From Chloroflexota bacterium (GTDB taxonomy: Bacteria > Chloroflexota > Limnocylindria > Limnocylindrales > CSP1-4): a DNA stretch of 33,927 nucleotides. Positions within the stretch are counted from its first letter, which is position 1. Every line of letters starts with the position of its first letter. Shown piece by piece: positions 15,671 to 23,111 of the stretch. The translations under genes were made by a program, and so were the position numbers. The notes beneath the pieces were generated by a model. The model did not search any database and was not told the DNA's origin. It saw only the letters and a list, made by a program, of their open reading frames with translations. The stretch spans positions 1 through 33,927 of the forward strand of contig JADGQI010000127.1 in the NCBI GenBank assembly GCA_017881905.1. The letters are read 5' to 3'.

Positions 15671-16410
15671 CCCGCGACTTCGGCGAAGACTTCCTCGGGG
15701 ATGTCGAAGTTGGCCGTGACCCGCTGGACGTCCTCGAGATCCTCGAGCAGCTCGACCAGCCGGAGCGCCTGGCGCGCCTTGGCGGCGTCGAGCTCGACGG
15801 TCTGCTTGGCGATCATCGCCGACTCGGCCTGGTCGACCTCGACCCCGGCCGCCTCGAGCGCCCTGCGGACGGCCTCGAGGTCCGCCGGCTCGGTGTAGAT
15901 CTCGATCGGGTCGGCCGTCGTGTCGACGTCGCTCGCCCCGGCGTCGATCGCCGAGAGGGCGATCGAGTCGGCGTCGTCGCCGGTCGCCGTGATCAGGCCC
16001 TTGGGCTCGAACTGCCAGGCGACCGCTCCGGATCCCGCCAGCTGGCCGCCCGCCTTGGTGAAGATCGAGCGGACCTCGGCTGCCGTCCGATTGCGGTTGT
16101 CGGTCGCCGCCTCGACGAGGATGGCGACCCCGCCCGGGCCATACCCCTCGTAGACGATCTCCTCGAACTGCTCGCCTTCGCCGCCCCCGGTGGCCTTGTC
16201 GATCGTCCGCTTGATGTTGTCGGCCGGCATGTTGACCGCGCGGGCCTTCTCGATCGCCAGGCGCAGCCGGTAGTTCGCGTCGGGGTCGCCGCCGCCCTGT
16301 CGCGCGGCCACCGAGATCTCGCGTGCGACCTTGGTGAAGAGGGCGCCGCGCTTGGCGTCATTGGCACCCTTCTGGCGCTTGATCGTGGACCATTTGGAAT
16401 GACCTGACAT
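15667..16410 (-). CDS. yebC: YebC/TACO1-family protein
   Basis: This is a conserved YebC/PmpR-family protein. Members have been described as transcription regulators and, more recently, as translation factors that help ribosomes through proline-rich stretches. The 247-aa product starts MSGHSKWSTIKRQKGANDAK and contains RGALFTKVAREI, the MPADNIKRTIDKATGG block, EGYGPGGVAILVEA and TDNRNRTAAEVRS, all family hallmarks. Length is normal. Upstream, TATACT lies 8 nt before the ATG and there is no ribosome binding site. It is the first gene of the yebC-ruvC-ruvA unit and is divergent from the EF-G-like gene. Confidence 0.96.
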   Translation of the reverse strand: MSGHSKWSTIKRQKGANDAKRGALFTKVAREISVAARQGGGDPDANYRLRLAIEKARAVNMPADNIKRTIDKATGGGEGEQFEEIVYEGYGPGGVAILVEAATDNRNRTAAEVRSIFTKAGGQLAGSGAVAWQFEPKGLITATGDDADSIALSAIDAGASDVDTTADPIEIYTEPADLEAVRRALEAAGVEVDQAESAMIAKQTVELDAAKARQALRLVELLEDLEDVQRVTANFDIPEEVFAEVAG

Positions 16411-16418
16411 CGCGGCGG

Positions 16419-16424
16419 AGTATA
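16419..16424 (-). promoter_or_regulatory. Putative -10 box for yebC-ruvCA
   Basis: TATACT (5 of 6 to TATAAT) on the minus strand, 8 nt before the yebC ATG; suggests a leaderless or nearly leaderless transcript. Confidence 0.5.
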
Positions 16425-16430
16425 GCGGAC

Positions 16431-16436
16431 TATGAT
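16431..16436 (+). promoter_or_regulatory. Putative -10 box for EF-G-like gene
   Basis: TATGAT (5 of 6 to TATAAT) on the plus strand, 7 nt from the oppositely oriented yebC box, giving a compact divergent promoter. The expected leader is about 90 nt and ends in AGAGGA before the ATG at 16533. No good -35 element. Confidence 0.4.
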
Positions 16437-16532
16437 GGCCGGACTGCCGCTGGCCCCTCTCGATCGGGCGCGTCGCGGCCCCGCCGCCCTCGGTCCAGCG
16501 TCCGTCGATCGCATCATGAGAGGACCCGCTGC

Positions 16533-18638
16533 ATGACGACGAAGAGCGTTGATCTGGCTCACCTCCGAAGCGTCGTCCTGGCCGGTCATTCCGGCTCGGG
16601 CAAGACGACGCTGGCCGAGAACCTGCTGTTCAAGACCGGCGCGATCGCCCGGCTCGGGAAGGTCGACGACGGGACGGCGGCACTCGACTATGAGCCGGAG
16701 GAGCATCGGCGCAAGGAGTCGCTCAGCGCCGCGGTCGCGACGTTCGATGACGACGGGACGATCGTCACGATGGTCGACACGCCCGGATACCCCGACTTCG
16801 TCGCCGAGGTCGTGTCGGCGATGGCGGCCTGCGACGGGGCGCTTCTCGTGGTCGACGCGTCGGGCGGGGTCGAGGCCGGCCTCGAGGCGGCGGTCGCTCA
16901 GGCGCGAGCGTGGGGCCGAGCGGCGTGTTTCTTCATCAACAAGTGCGACCGCGAGAACGCCGACCCGACGTCGGCGCTCGATGCCTTGCGCTCTTCCTTC
17001 GGGCCGAAGGTCGCGCCGCTCCAGCTGGCCATCGGGGCGGCCGAGTCGTTCAGTGGCTATGTCGACCTGGTCCATCGGCGCGCCTGGCAGTGGGACGGTC
17101 GGCAGGAGGTGGAGATCCCGATCCCGTCGGACATGGACGGCGAGGTCAGCCGACGCCGGGACCAGCTCCTCGAAGCGGCGGCCGAAGCGGACGACGTCGT
17201 GCTCGCCAAGTACCTCGAAGGCGAGGAGATCAGCGACCCGGAGCTCGAGGCATGCCTGCGCAAGGGCGTCAAGGAATCCGTCCTGGCCCCCGTCCTGGTC
17301 GGGAGCGCGACCAAGGGGATCGGTCTGCGCGGCCTGCTCGACGCGTTCATCCGCTACCTGCCGTCCCCCGCCGACGAGCCGCCGACCGTGGCGATCGAGC
17401 CGAAGTCGGGCGACGAGATCCGGGTCGAGCCCGATCCCGACGGACCGCTCCTCGTCCGGGTGTTCAAGACGGCGGCGGATCCGTACGTCGGGCGGTTGAC
17501 GTACCTGCGGGTCTACTCGGGCACGCTCCATGGGCAGGGTCACGCCTGGAACGCCAATCGGGACGAGGATGAGCGGATCGGGCAGCTGCTGCTGCTCCAC
17601 GGTAAGGACCAGGAGCCGACCGGTGACCTGAAGGCCGGTCAGATCGGCGCCGTCGCCAAGCTGACGGTGACCGAGACCGGCGACACGCTGACGTCGAAGG
17701 AACGCCCGCTCATGCTACCGGCGATCTCGTTCCCCGAGCCGACCCTGCCGGTCGCCATCGAACCCCAGACCAAGGCCGACCTCGACAAGATGGGCGCCGC
17801 GCTGCAACGGATGCTGGAGGAGGAACCGTCGGCCCGGGTCGAGCGGTCGGCGACCGGCGAGCAGCTTCTGGTCGCCCTCGGCGAGGCGCACATCGCGGTG
17901 ATCGCCGAGCGGCTGAAGCGTAAGTTCGGTGCGGCGATCGTCACGAGGACGCCGCGCGTGCCGTACCGGGAGACGATCCGCGGCAAGACCCAGGTCGAGG
18001 GCAAGTACAAGAAGCAGACGGGCGGGCACGGGATGTTCGGTCACGTCTGGATCGAGCTCGAGCCGAATCCGGGCGGCGGGTTGATCTTCGCCGAGCGCGT
18101 GGTCGGAGGAGCGGTCCCGAAGGGCTTCTTTCCGGGCGTCGAGAAGGGCATCCGCGAAGCTGCTTCCGAGGGCGTGCTCGCGGGATATCCGCTCAACGAC
18201 TTCCGGGCCACGCTCTATGACGGTTCGTTCCACACCGTCGACTCGAACGAGCTGTCGTTCAAGATCGCCGCATCCATGGCGCTCAAGAAAGGTGTCATGG
18301 ACTGCAAGCCCGCACTCCTCGAGCCGATCATGACCGTGCAGGTCTCGGTCCCGGAGCAGTACATGGGCGACGTCAACCGCGACCTCAACACCCGGCGCGG
18401 ACGGGTCCTCGGGATGGACGCCGCCGGCGACGGGATGCAGATCGTCTCGGCCCATGTCCCGCAGGCCGAGCTGTTCACCTACGCGATCGAGCTTCGATCC
18501 TTGACCCACGGGCGCGGGACCTTCCACGCCGAGGTGGACCACTACGACGAGGTCCCGACGCACGTCGCCGAAAAGGTCATCGCCGCGCACCGCAAGGAGC
18601 TTGAAGCCGCGGGCGTCCACGTGGCCGGAGGGCACTGA
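16533..18638 (+). CDS. EF-G-like translational GTPase
   Basis: This 701-aa protein has the five-domain layout of elongation factor G but a divergent G domain. The P-loop is AGHSGSGKT (17-25) instead of AHIDAGKT. Switch I has RRKESLSAAVATF in place of the ERGITI region. G3 is DTPGYPDF, with Tyr 86 where canonical EF-G has the catalytic His, and G4 is NKCD (136-139). Domains II-V follow, including RVPYRETI, KYKKQTGGHGMFGHV and RRGRVLGMD. This pattern matches the second EF-G type found in Thermus and many actinobacteria (EF-G-2-like), whose role is less clear than that of FusA. It lacks the usual rpsL-rpsG-tuf neighbours. Start ATG with AGAGGA upstream. Its stop is 2 nt from the convergent hisA stop. 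Confidence 0.9.
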   Translation: MTTKSVDLAHLRSVVLAGHSGSGKTTLAENLLFKTGAIARLGKVDDGTAALDYEPEEHRRKESLSAAVATFDDDGTIVTMVDTPGYPDFVAEVVSAMAACDGALLVVDASGGVEAGLEAAVAQARAWGRAACFFINKCDRENADPTSALDALRSSFGPKVAPLQLAIGAAESFSGYVDLVHRRAWQWDGRQEVEIPIPSDMDGEVSRRRDQLLEAAAEADDVVLAKYLEGEEISDPELEACLRKGVKESVLAPVLVGSATKGIGLRGLLDAFIRYLPSPADEPPTVAIEPKSGDEIRVEPDPDGPLLVRVFKTAADPYVGRLTYLRVYSGTLHGQGHAWNANRDEDERIGQLLLLHGKDQEPTGDLKAGQIGAVAKLTVTETGDTLTSKERPLMLPAISFPEPTLPVAIEPQTKADLDKMGAALQRMLEEEPSARVERSATGEQLLVALGEAHIAVIAERLKRKFGAAIVTRTPRVPYRETIRGKTQVEGKYKKQTGGHGMFGHVWIELEPNPGGGLIFAERVVGGAVPKGFFPGVEKGIREAASEGVLAGYPLNDFRATLYDGSFHTVDSNELSFKIAASMALKKGVMDCKPALLEPIMTVQVSVPEQYMGDVNRDLNTRRGRVLGMDAAGDGMQIVSAHVPQAELFTYAIELRSLTHGRGTFHAEVDHYDEVPTHVAEKVIAAHRKELEAAGVHVAGGH

Positions 18639-18640
18639 CC

Positions 18641-19399
18641 CTAGGTCATCGGCTCAGTGCGGAGGGTCGCCATGGTCGCCGTGAGGTCCAGCCGGCCCTC
18701 GTAGAGCGCGCGTCCGACGATCGCGCCGGCGCAGCCGGTCCGCCTGGCCGCCAGGACGTCCGCGGTCGAGCCGATCCCGCCCGACGCGACGATCCCGGCG
18801 CGACCGAGCGCGACGAGGCCCGCGAGGAGGTCGAGGTCGGGGCCTTCGAGGAGGCCATCACGCTCGATGGCCGTGACGACGAGGGTAGCCACACCCTCAT
18901 CCGTGATGCGAGTCGCCGCATCGATGACGGGGACGCCGCGCGCGCCGGACTGCCAGCCCGAACCGATCGCGAGGCCGTCGCGGACGTCGAGCGCGACGGC
19001 GATCCTCTCCACTCCGTGACGGGCGATCAGTCGCCCGGCGAACCGAGGATCGTCGATGGCAGCGGTGCCGACGACCGCTCGAGCCGCCCCCGTCGCCAGC
19101 ACGGACGCGACGCTCGCCTCGTCACGCAGCCCGCCCCCGACCTGGACGTCCAGTCGCTCCCCCACCGCCTCGACGATGGCCCCGATGACCGCCGCGTGCT
19201 GCCGCGATCCCGAGCGAGCGCCGTCGAGGTCGACGACGTGAAGCCACGTCGCTCCGAGTTCGGCGAACGCGATCGCGACCTCGACGGGAGCGTCGCCGTA
19301 GATCGTCTCGCGATCGAAGTCGCCTTGTCGCAGGCGGACGACCCGCCCCCCGCGGAGGTCGATCGCCGGCAGGAGTGCGAACGGCTTGACGGGTGTCAT
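18641..19399 (-). CDS. hisA: Phosphoribosylformimino-AICAR-phosphate isomerase HisA
   Basis: HisA isomerises ProFAR to PRFAR, the fourth step of histidine synthesis. The 252-aa (beta-alpha)8 barrel begins FALLPAIDLRGGRVVRL, with the catalytic Asp in AIDL. It continues with VDLDGA, QVGGGLRDE, the second acid region VALDVRDG, TAIERDG and SGGIGS, and ends IVGRALYEG. The ATG at 19399 is chosen over an upstream ATG at 19423 because the extra residues are not part of the family and TACAAT lies 6 nt before this ATG, implying a leaderless mRNA. hisA is split from the other his genes and divergent from them, but the shared operator region suggests joint control. It ends 2 nt from the convergent EF-G-like gene. 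Confidence 0.96.
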   Translation of the reverse strand: MTPVKPFALLPAIDLRGGRVVRLRQGDFDRETIYGDAPVEVAIAFAELGATWLHVVDLDGARSGSRQHAAVIGAIVEAVGERLDVQVGGGLRDEASVASVLATGAARAVVGTAAIDDPRFAGRLIARHGVERIAVALDVRDGLAIGSGWQSGARGVPVIDAATRITDEGVATLVVTAIERDGLLEGPDLDLLAGLVALGRAGIVASGGIGSTADVLAARRTGCAGAIVGRALYEGRLDLTATMATLRTEPMT

Positions 19400-19405
19400 G
19401 CTGGT

Positions 19406-19411
19406 ATTGTA
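19406..19411 (-). promoter_or_regulatory. Putative -10 box for hisA
   Basis: TACAAT (5 of 6 to TATAAT) on the minus strand followed by 6 nt and the hisA ATG. It overlaps the first half-site of the four-part operator at 19410-19435, so a bound repressor would block it. Confidence 0.55.
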
Positions 19412-19435
19412 GCGTTTTAGCACGCTAATATGCTA
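19410..19435. promoter_or_regulatory. Four-half-site symmetric operator (HisR/TrpR-like)
   Basis: Four tetramers lie at exact mirror positions: TAGC 19410-19413, TAGC 19418-19421, GCTA 19424-19427 and GCTA 19432-19435. The pattern is TAGC-N4-TAGC-N2-GCTA-N4-GCTA, with 8-bp steps on each arm. Tandem 8-bp-stepped half-sites are the way TrpR-family dimers bind. The adjacent plus-strand gene encodes a TrpR-family protein, and histidine genes lie on both sides. The site covers the hisA -10 box and the likely plus-strand -10 box TAATAT (19426-19431). I infer autoregulation and histidine-responsive repression of both transcripts. Confidence 0.7.
19426..19431 (+). promoter_or_regulatory. Putative -10 box for hisR-hisGCBHFIE
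   Basis: TAATAT on the plus strand inside the symmetric operator. It would give a leader of about 33 nt ending with GGGAGA before the ATG at 19471. No clear -35 element. Confidence 0.35.
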
Positions 19436-19470
19436 GCAGGCACGGAGCAGACGGGAGATCGGGATCCACG

Positions 19471-19809
19471 ATGGCGACCCAGAACAGCTGGCTGAACGAT
19501 GACACGAGAGCGCTCCTCGAGGCGATCGTCGTCCTCGACGATGCCGACGAGGCCGCGGACTTCCTGCGCGACCTGTGCACCCTCGGCGAGCTCCGCGACA
19601 TGAGCCAGCGCTGGGCGGTCGTCCGGCTGCTCGATGCCGGCCTCCACTACGGGGAGATCTCGCGGGAGACCGGCGCCAGCACAGCGACGATCACGCGCAT
19701 CGCCTCGTGGCTGTATCACGGCGAGGGAGGCTACCGCCGGATGCTCGACCGGCTGGCCGAGCGCAGCAAGGCCGGGACCAAACCATACCCGGCCGGCACC
19801 GAACGATGA
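19471..19809 (+). CDS. TrpR-family regulator (YerC/HisR type)
   Basis: This 112-aa protein belongs to the YerC/YecD branch of the TrpR family. It has the helical core LLEAIVVLDDADEAADFLRDL, LGELRDMSQRWAVVRLLDAG, then a helix-turn-helix YGEISRETGASTATITRIASWL ending in the HGEGGYRRM wing-like tail (read in pieces). In Gram-positive bacteria, TrpR-family proteins of this type have been proposed as histidine-responsive repressors (HisR). Here it is the first gene of the his operon, overlaps hisG as ATGA, and sits beside the four-half-site operator. That makes control of his genes the best inference. Start ATG with GGGAGA 12 nt upstream. Confidence 0.9.
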   Translation: MATQNSWLNDDTRALLEAIVVLDDADEAADFLRDLCTLGELRDMSQRWAVVRLLDAGLHYGEISRETGASTATITRIASWLYHGEGGYRRMLDRLAERSKAGTKPYPAGTER

Positions 19810-20666
19810 GGGAGCGGCTGCGGCTGGCGGTCCCGAACAAGGGCCGGCTCGTCGAGCCGACGCTGGCGCTGCTCCACGACGCCGGACTGGTCTTCGAGGA
19901 GCACGACCGCAGCCTCGTGGCGCGTGTCCAGAACTTCGACCTGGACATCCTGTTCGTGCGGACGAACGACGTGATCGAGTTCGTCGGTGACGGCGTGGCG
20001 GACCTGGGTGTCACCGGCATCGACCTGCTTTCGGAGACCGGGTCGGGGCTGCCGATCGTCCGCGAGCTCCGCTACGGTCGCTGCCGGCTCGCGGCGGCCG
20101 TTCCGACCGACTCCCCGATCGCGACGGTCGAAGCGCTCGCCGGGCATCGCGTGGCCACGGCCCACCCGAACACGACCCGGCGGTACTTCGCCGAGCGAGG
20201 CATCGCCGTCGACGTCATCCCGATCTCAGGTGCGGTTGAGGTCGCGCCACGGCTCGGTCTGGCCGAGGCGATCGTGGACCTCGTGTCGACCGGGTCGACC
20301 CTCCAGATGAACGGCCTCCGGCCGATCGGCGACGTCCTCGCGTCACAGGCCATCCTCATCGCCAACCCCGACGCGCAGGTCGAGCGGGCGATCGACCTCG
20401 GGGCGATCGACACGATGCTATCCGCCGTGCTCGCCGCACGCGGTCGGAAGTACCTGATGATGAACGCCCCCGTGACCAAGCTCGACGAGCTGAGCGGGCT
20501 GCTCCCCGGGCTCGAGTCGCCGTCGGTCATCCCGCTCACGCACCAGGGCATGATCGCGATCCACGCGGTGGTCGACGCGGACGCCGTGTGGAGCCTCCTC
20601 CCCCGTCTCAAAGCCGCCGGGGCGTCGGGCATCCTCGTCCTGCCGATCGAGAAGATCGTCGCATGA
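19806..20666 (+). CDS. hisG: ATP phosphoribosyltransferase HisG, long form
   Basis: HisG joins ATP and PRPP in the committed step of histidine synthesis. The 286-aa product starts LRLAVPNKGRL and has the bilobed catalytic domain with GVADLGVTGIDLLSE and the PRPP-binding EAIVDLVSTGSTL. About 75 extra C-terminal residues (PVTKLDELSGLLPGLESPSV onward, in pieces) form the ACT-like regulatory domain. The long form is inhibited by histidine directly and does not need HisZ, and no hisZ is present. The start ATG overlaps the regulator stop as ATGA, which excludes the longer upstream frame. First enzyme gene of the operon. Confidence 0.96.
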   Translation: MRERLRLAVPNKGRLVEPTLALLHDAGLVFEEHDRSLVARVQNFDLDILFVRTNDVIEFVGDGVADLGVTGIDLLSETGSGLPIVRELRYGRCRLAAAVPTDSPIATVEALAGHRVATAHPNTTRRYFAERGIAVDVIPISGAVEVAPRLGLAEAIVDLVSTGSTLQMNGLRPIGDVLASQAILIANPDAQVERAIDLGAIDTMLSAVLAARGRKYLMMNAPVTKLDELSGLLPGLESPSVIPLTHQGMIAIHAVVDADAVWSLLPRLKAAGASGILVLPIEKIVA

Positions 20667-21817
20667 GCCCGACGCCGTTCACGATGAGCGATCCCGTCGC
20701 ACCGACCGGCTACAGCTGGGAGGCGACGAGCGAGCAGGTCGCCGCTCGATACGGCATCCCGGTCGATCGCGTCGTCCGGTTCGACCTCAACACGAGCCCG
20801 ACCCCGCCCGACCTCGCCGCTCGGATCCTCGCGTCCGGCGAGTTCGAGACGAGCCTGTCCGAGTACCCGCCCTCGGACTATCGCCGGCTGACCGAGGCAG
20901 CCGCCGGTCGGTACGGCGTCCCGATCGAGGAGATCCTGGTCGGAGCGGGCGCCGACGAGATCCTCGACATCGTCGCCAAGACGTTCCTTCCGGCCGGCGG
21001 GGCGGCGATCGTCCCGGTCCCGTCGTATGCCATGTACCGCGTCCTGACCGAGCAGCGCGCGGCGCGGCTGATCGCGATCCCCCGCCTCGGGGCCGATGCC
21101 GGATACGCGATCGACGCGGCACGGATCCGGGCCGCGACACCGGAGGCGGATCTCCTCTGGCTGTGCAGCCCGAACAACCCGACGGGGCTGCCGGAGCCCG
21201 ACGGGACCATCGCTTCCCTGCTGGCCGCGATGCTCGACGATGCTACGGCCGATGGTCGCACCGCTCCGGTCGTGGTCCTCGACGAGGCCTACGCCGAGTT
21301 CACCGGTTCGAGCCTCCACCCGCTTCGCGCGAGCTACCCTCGACTCATCGTCGTGCGGACGCTGAGCAAGGCGTATGCCTTGGCCGGCCTTCGCGTCGGT
21401 TTCGCGCTCGCGGCGCGACCGGCGATCGCCGCGATGGAGCCGTATCGCCCGCCCGGCTCGGTCTCCACCGTGTCGGTCACCGTCGCTACGCGTGCGCTCG
21501 AGGACGACGCGATCGTGCGGGATGCGGTCGAACGAGTGGCGTCCGAGCGCGACCGTCTCACGTCGGCGCTCGACCGGGTCGGCTGGCATCCGGGCCCGAG
21601 CCGGACGAACTTCCTGCTGGTGGCGTTCGAGAGCCCGGAGCGAGTCGCGGAGGTCGCCGATGGGCTCCTGCGCCGCGGGCTCGTGCCGCGCACCTTTCCC
21701 GCGACCCACCCACTGGCGGACCACCTGCGGCTGACGGTCCGGTCGACCGACGAGGACGACCGCCTGATCGCGGCGGCTGCCGAGCTCGAAGCCGTACGCG
21801 AGGGGACCTCTCGATGA
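20663..21817 (+). CDS. hisC: Histidinol-phosphate aminotransferase HisC
   Basis: HisC is a PLP enzyme that transaminates imidazole acetol phosphate with glutamate to give histidinol phosphate. The 384-aa product has the fold-type I pattern: LNTSPTPPD near the N-terminus, GAGADEILD, the CSPNNPTG motif, VVLDEAYAEF, the PLP lysine K236 in TLSKAYALAGLRVG, and the C-terminal RTNFLLV and RLTVRSTDED stretches. The ATG overlaps the hisG stop as ATGA; the open frame upstream inside hisG is not used. Aspartate/tyrosine aminotransferase relatives are the alternative, but the operon position makes HisC nearly certain. Confidence 0.95.
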   Translation: MSPTPFTMSDPVAPTGYSWEATSEQVAARYGIPVDRVVRFDLNTSPTPPDLAARILASGEFETSLSEYPPSDYRRLTEAAAGRYGVPIEEILVGAGADEILDIVAKTFLPAGGAAIVPVPSYAMYRVLTEQRAARLIAIPRLGADAGYAIDAARIRAATPEADLLWLCSPNNPTGLPEPDGTIASLLAAMLDDATADGRTAPVVVLDEAYAEFTGSSLHPLRASYPRLIVVRTLSKAYALAGLRVGFALAARPAIAAMEPYRPPGSVSTVSVTVATRALEDDAIVRDAVERVASERDRLTSALDRVGWHPGPSRTNFLLVAFESPERVAEVADGLLRRGLVPRTFPATHPLADHLRLTVRSTDEDDRLIAAAAELEAVREGTSR

Positions 21818-22446
21818 CCACGCCATCCGGGCCTGGCACCACGATCGTGACGGCCAGATCGGGCCGGCGGGTGAGCCTCGATCGCACGACGCGCGAGACG
21901 ACGATCTCCCTGGCGCTCGACCTCGACGGGACCGGTCGATCCGAGATCGCGACCGGGATCGGGTTCTACGATCATCTGCTCGGCTCGCTCGCCCACCACG
22001 GCCTGTTCGATCTCGAGATCCGGGCCACTGGCGATCTCCACGTGGATGAACACCACACCGTCGAGGATGTGGCGCTCGTCCTCGGGTCCGCGTTCGCCGC
22101 GACGCTCGGTGATCGAGCCGGGATCGCCCGGTTCGGCGACGCCCGCGTCCCGATGGACGAGGCCCTGGCCGGCGCCGTCGTCGATATCGGCGGGCGACCC
22201 TACGCCGTGATCGATCTGCCGTTCCGCGGCGAACGCGCCGGGCAGCTCCCGCTCCAGCTCGTCGAACACGCCCTGGAGGCGTTCGCCCGGACGGCCGGGG
22301 CCACCCTTCATGTCTCGGGGGTCGGTCGCAACGACCATCACCTCGCAGAGGCCGCCTTCAAGGCGCTCGGCCGTGCCCTGCGAGCCGCCTGCGCCCCGGA
22401 TCCGCGGCGGACCGGCGTCGCGTCGACGAAGGGCAGTCTCGGGTGA
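21814..22446 (+). CDS. hisB: Imidazoleglycerol-phosphate dehydratase HisB
   Basis: HisB dehydrates imidazoleglycerol phosphate to imidazole acetol phosphate. The 210-aa product is the monofunctional form. It has TGIGFYDHLLGSLAHHG, the metal-binding DEHHTVEDVALVLG, and the second metal motif NDHHLAEAAFKALGRAL near the C-terminus. There is no N-terminal histidinol-phosphatase domain as in enteric HisB. The ATG at 21814 overlaps the hisC stop as ATGA. About 20 residues precede the conserved RTTRETTISL start of the domain. Confidence 0.96.
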   Translation: MTTPSGPGTTIVTARSGRRVSLDRTTRETTISLALDLDGTGRSEIATGIGFYDHLLGSLAHHGLFDLEIRATGDLHVDEHHTVEDVALVLGSAFAATLGDRAGIARFGDARVPMDEALAGAVVDIGGRPYAVIDLPFRGERAGQLPLQLVEHALEAFARTAGATLHVSGVGRNDHHLAEAAFKALGRALRAACAPDPRRTGVASTKGSLG

Positions 22447-23111
22447 CGCCGGCCGTGCGCGTCGCGGTGGTCGACTACGGGGCGGGCAACCTGGTCAGCA
22501 TCGGCCGGGCGCTCGAGTCCGTCGGCGCCGAGGTGACGGTCGCCGGCGATCCCGCCCTGATCGCCCGGGCGGACGCACTCGTCGTTCCCGGGGTCGGCGC
22601 GGCGGCACCGGCGATGGCCCGCCTCGCCCGCCACCGGCTTGTCGACCCGATCCGGGCCTGGATCCTCGACGACCGCCCGTTCCTCGGGATCTGCCTCGGC
22701 CTGCAGCTGCTCTTCGAGGGCAGCGACGAGGACGGAGCCGAGACGCTCGGCGTACTCGCCGGTCGAACCGTCCCGTTGATCGACGCACCGACGCTCCCCC
22801 ACATCGGGTGGAACCAGGTCGAACGACGCAGACCTCACGCGCTGCTCGAGGGCATCCCGGATGGCGCCGACCTATACTTCGTGCACTCGTATGCGGTCGC
22901 GCCGGCGGATGACACGTTGATCGTCGCGGAGACCGCCCACGGCGGTCGGTTCGCCAGCGTGGTCGCCCGAGACCGCCTTGTCGGGGTCCAGTTCCATCCC
23001 GAGCGAAGCGGCCGCGACGGTCTCAGGCTCCTCGCCAACTTCGTCGGGTTGGTGGGCCGTTCGTCGGAACGCTGGCCGGCCGGCACTGTGGCGACGCTGG
23101 GGGCTCGCTGA
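22443..23111 (+). CDS. hisH: Imidazole glycerol phosphate synthase, glutaminase HisH
   Basis: HisH is the class I glutamine amidotransferase that supplies ammonia to HisF. The 222-aa product has [12 protein letters not shown] at the N-terminus, VVPGVGA, the nucleophile C84 in [13 protein letters not shown], the HIGWNQ and YFVHSY blocks, and the triad H185 and E187 in QFHPE. Compared with typical HisH, the usual ...KS after HPE is RS, a mild change. About 20 extra residues follow the last helix. The GTG start overlaps the hisB stop as GTGA, and the stop overlaps hisF as TGATG, consistent with equimolar production of the two subunits. Confidence 0.96.
   Translation: MTPAVRVAVVDYGAGNLVSIGRALESVGAEVTVAGDPALIARADALVVPGVGAAAPAMARLARHRLVDPIRAWILDDRPFLGICLGLQLLFEGSDEDGAETLGVLAGRTVPLIDAPTLPHIGWNQVERRRPHALLEGIPDGADLYFVHSYAVAPADDTLIVAETAHGGRFASVVARDRLVGVQFHPERSGRDGLRLLANFVGLVGRSSERWPAGTVATLGAR

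Noticed and set aside
15993-17600. Minus-strand open frame spanning the EF-G-like gene start and part of yebC
   Set aside because: It crosses the promoter region and overlaps two strong genes in other frames; no family match.
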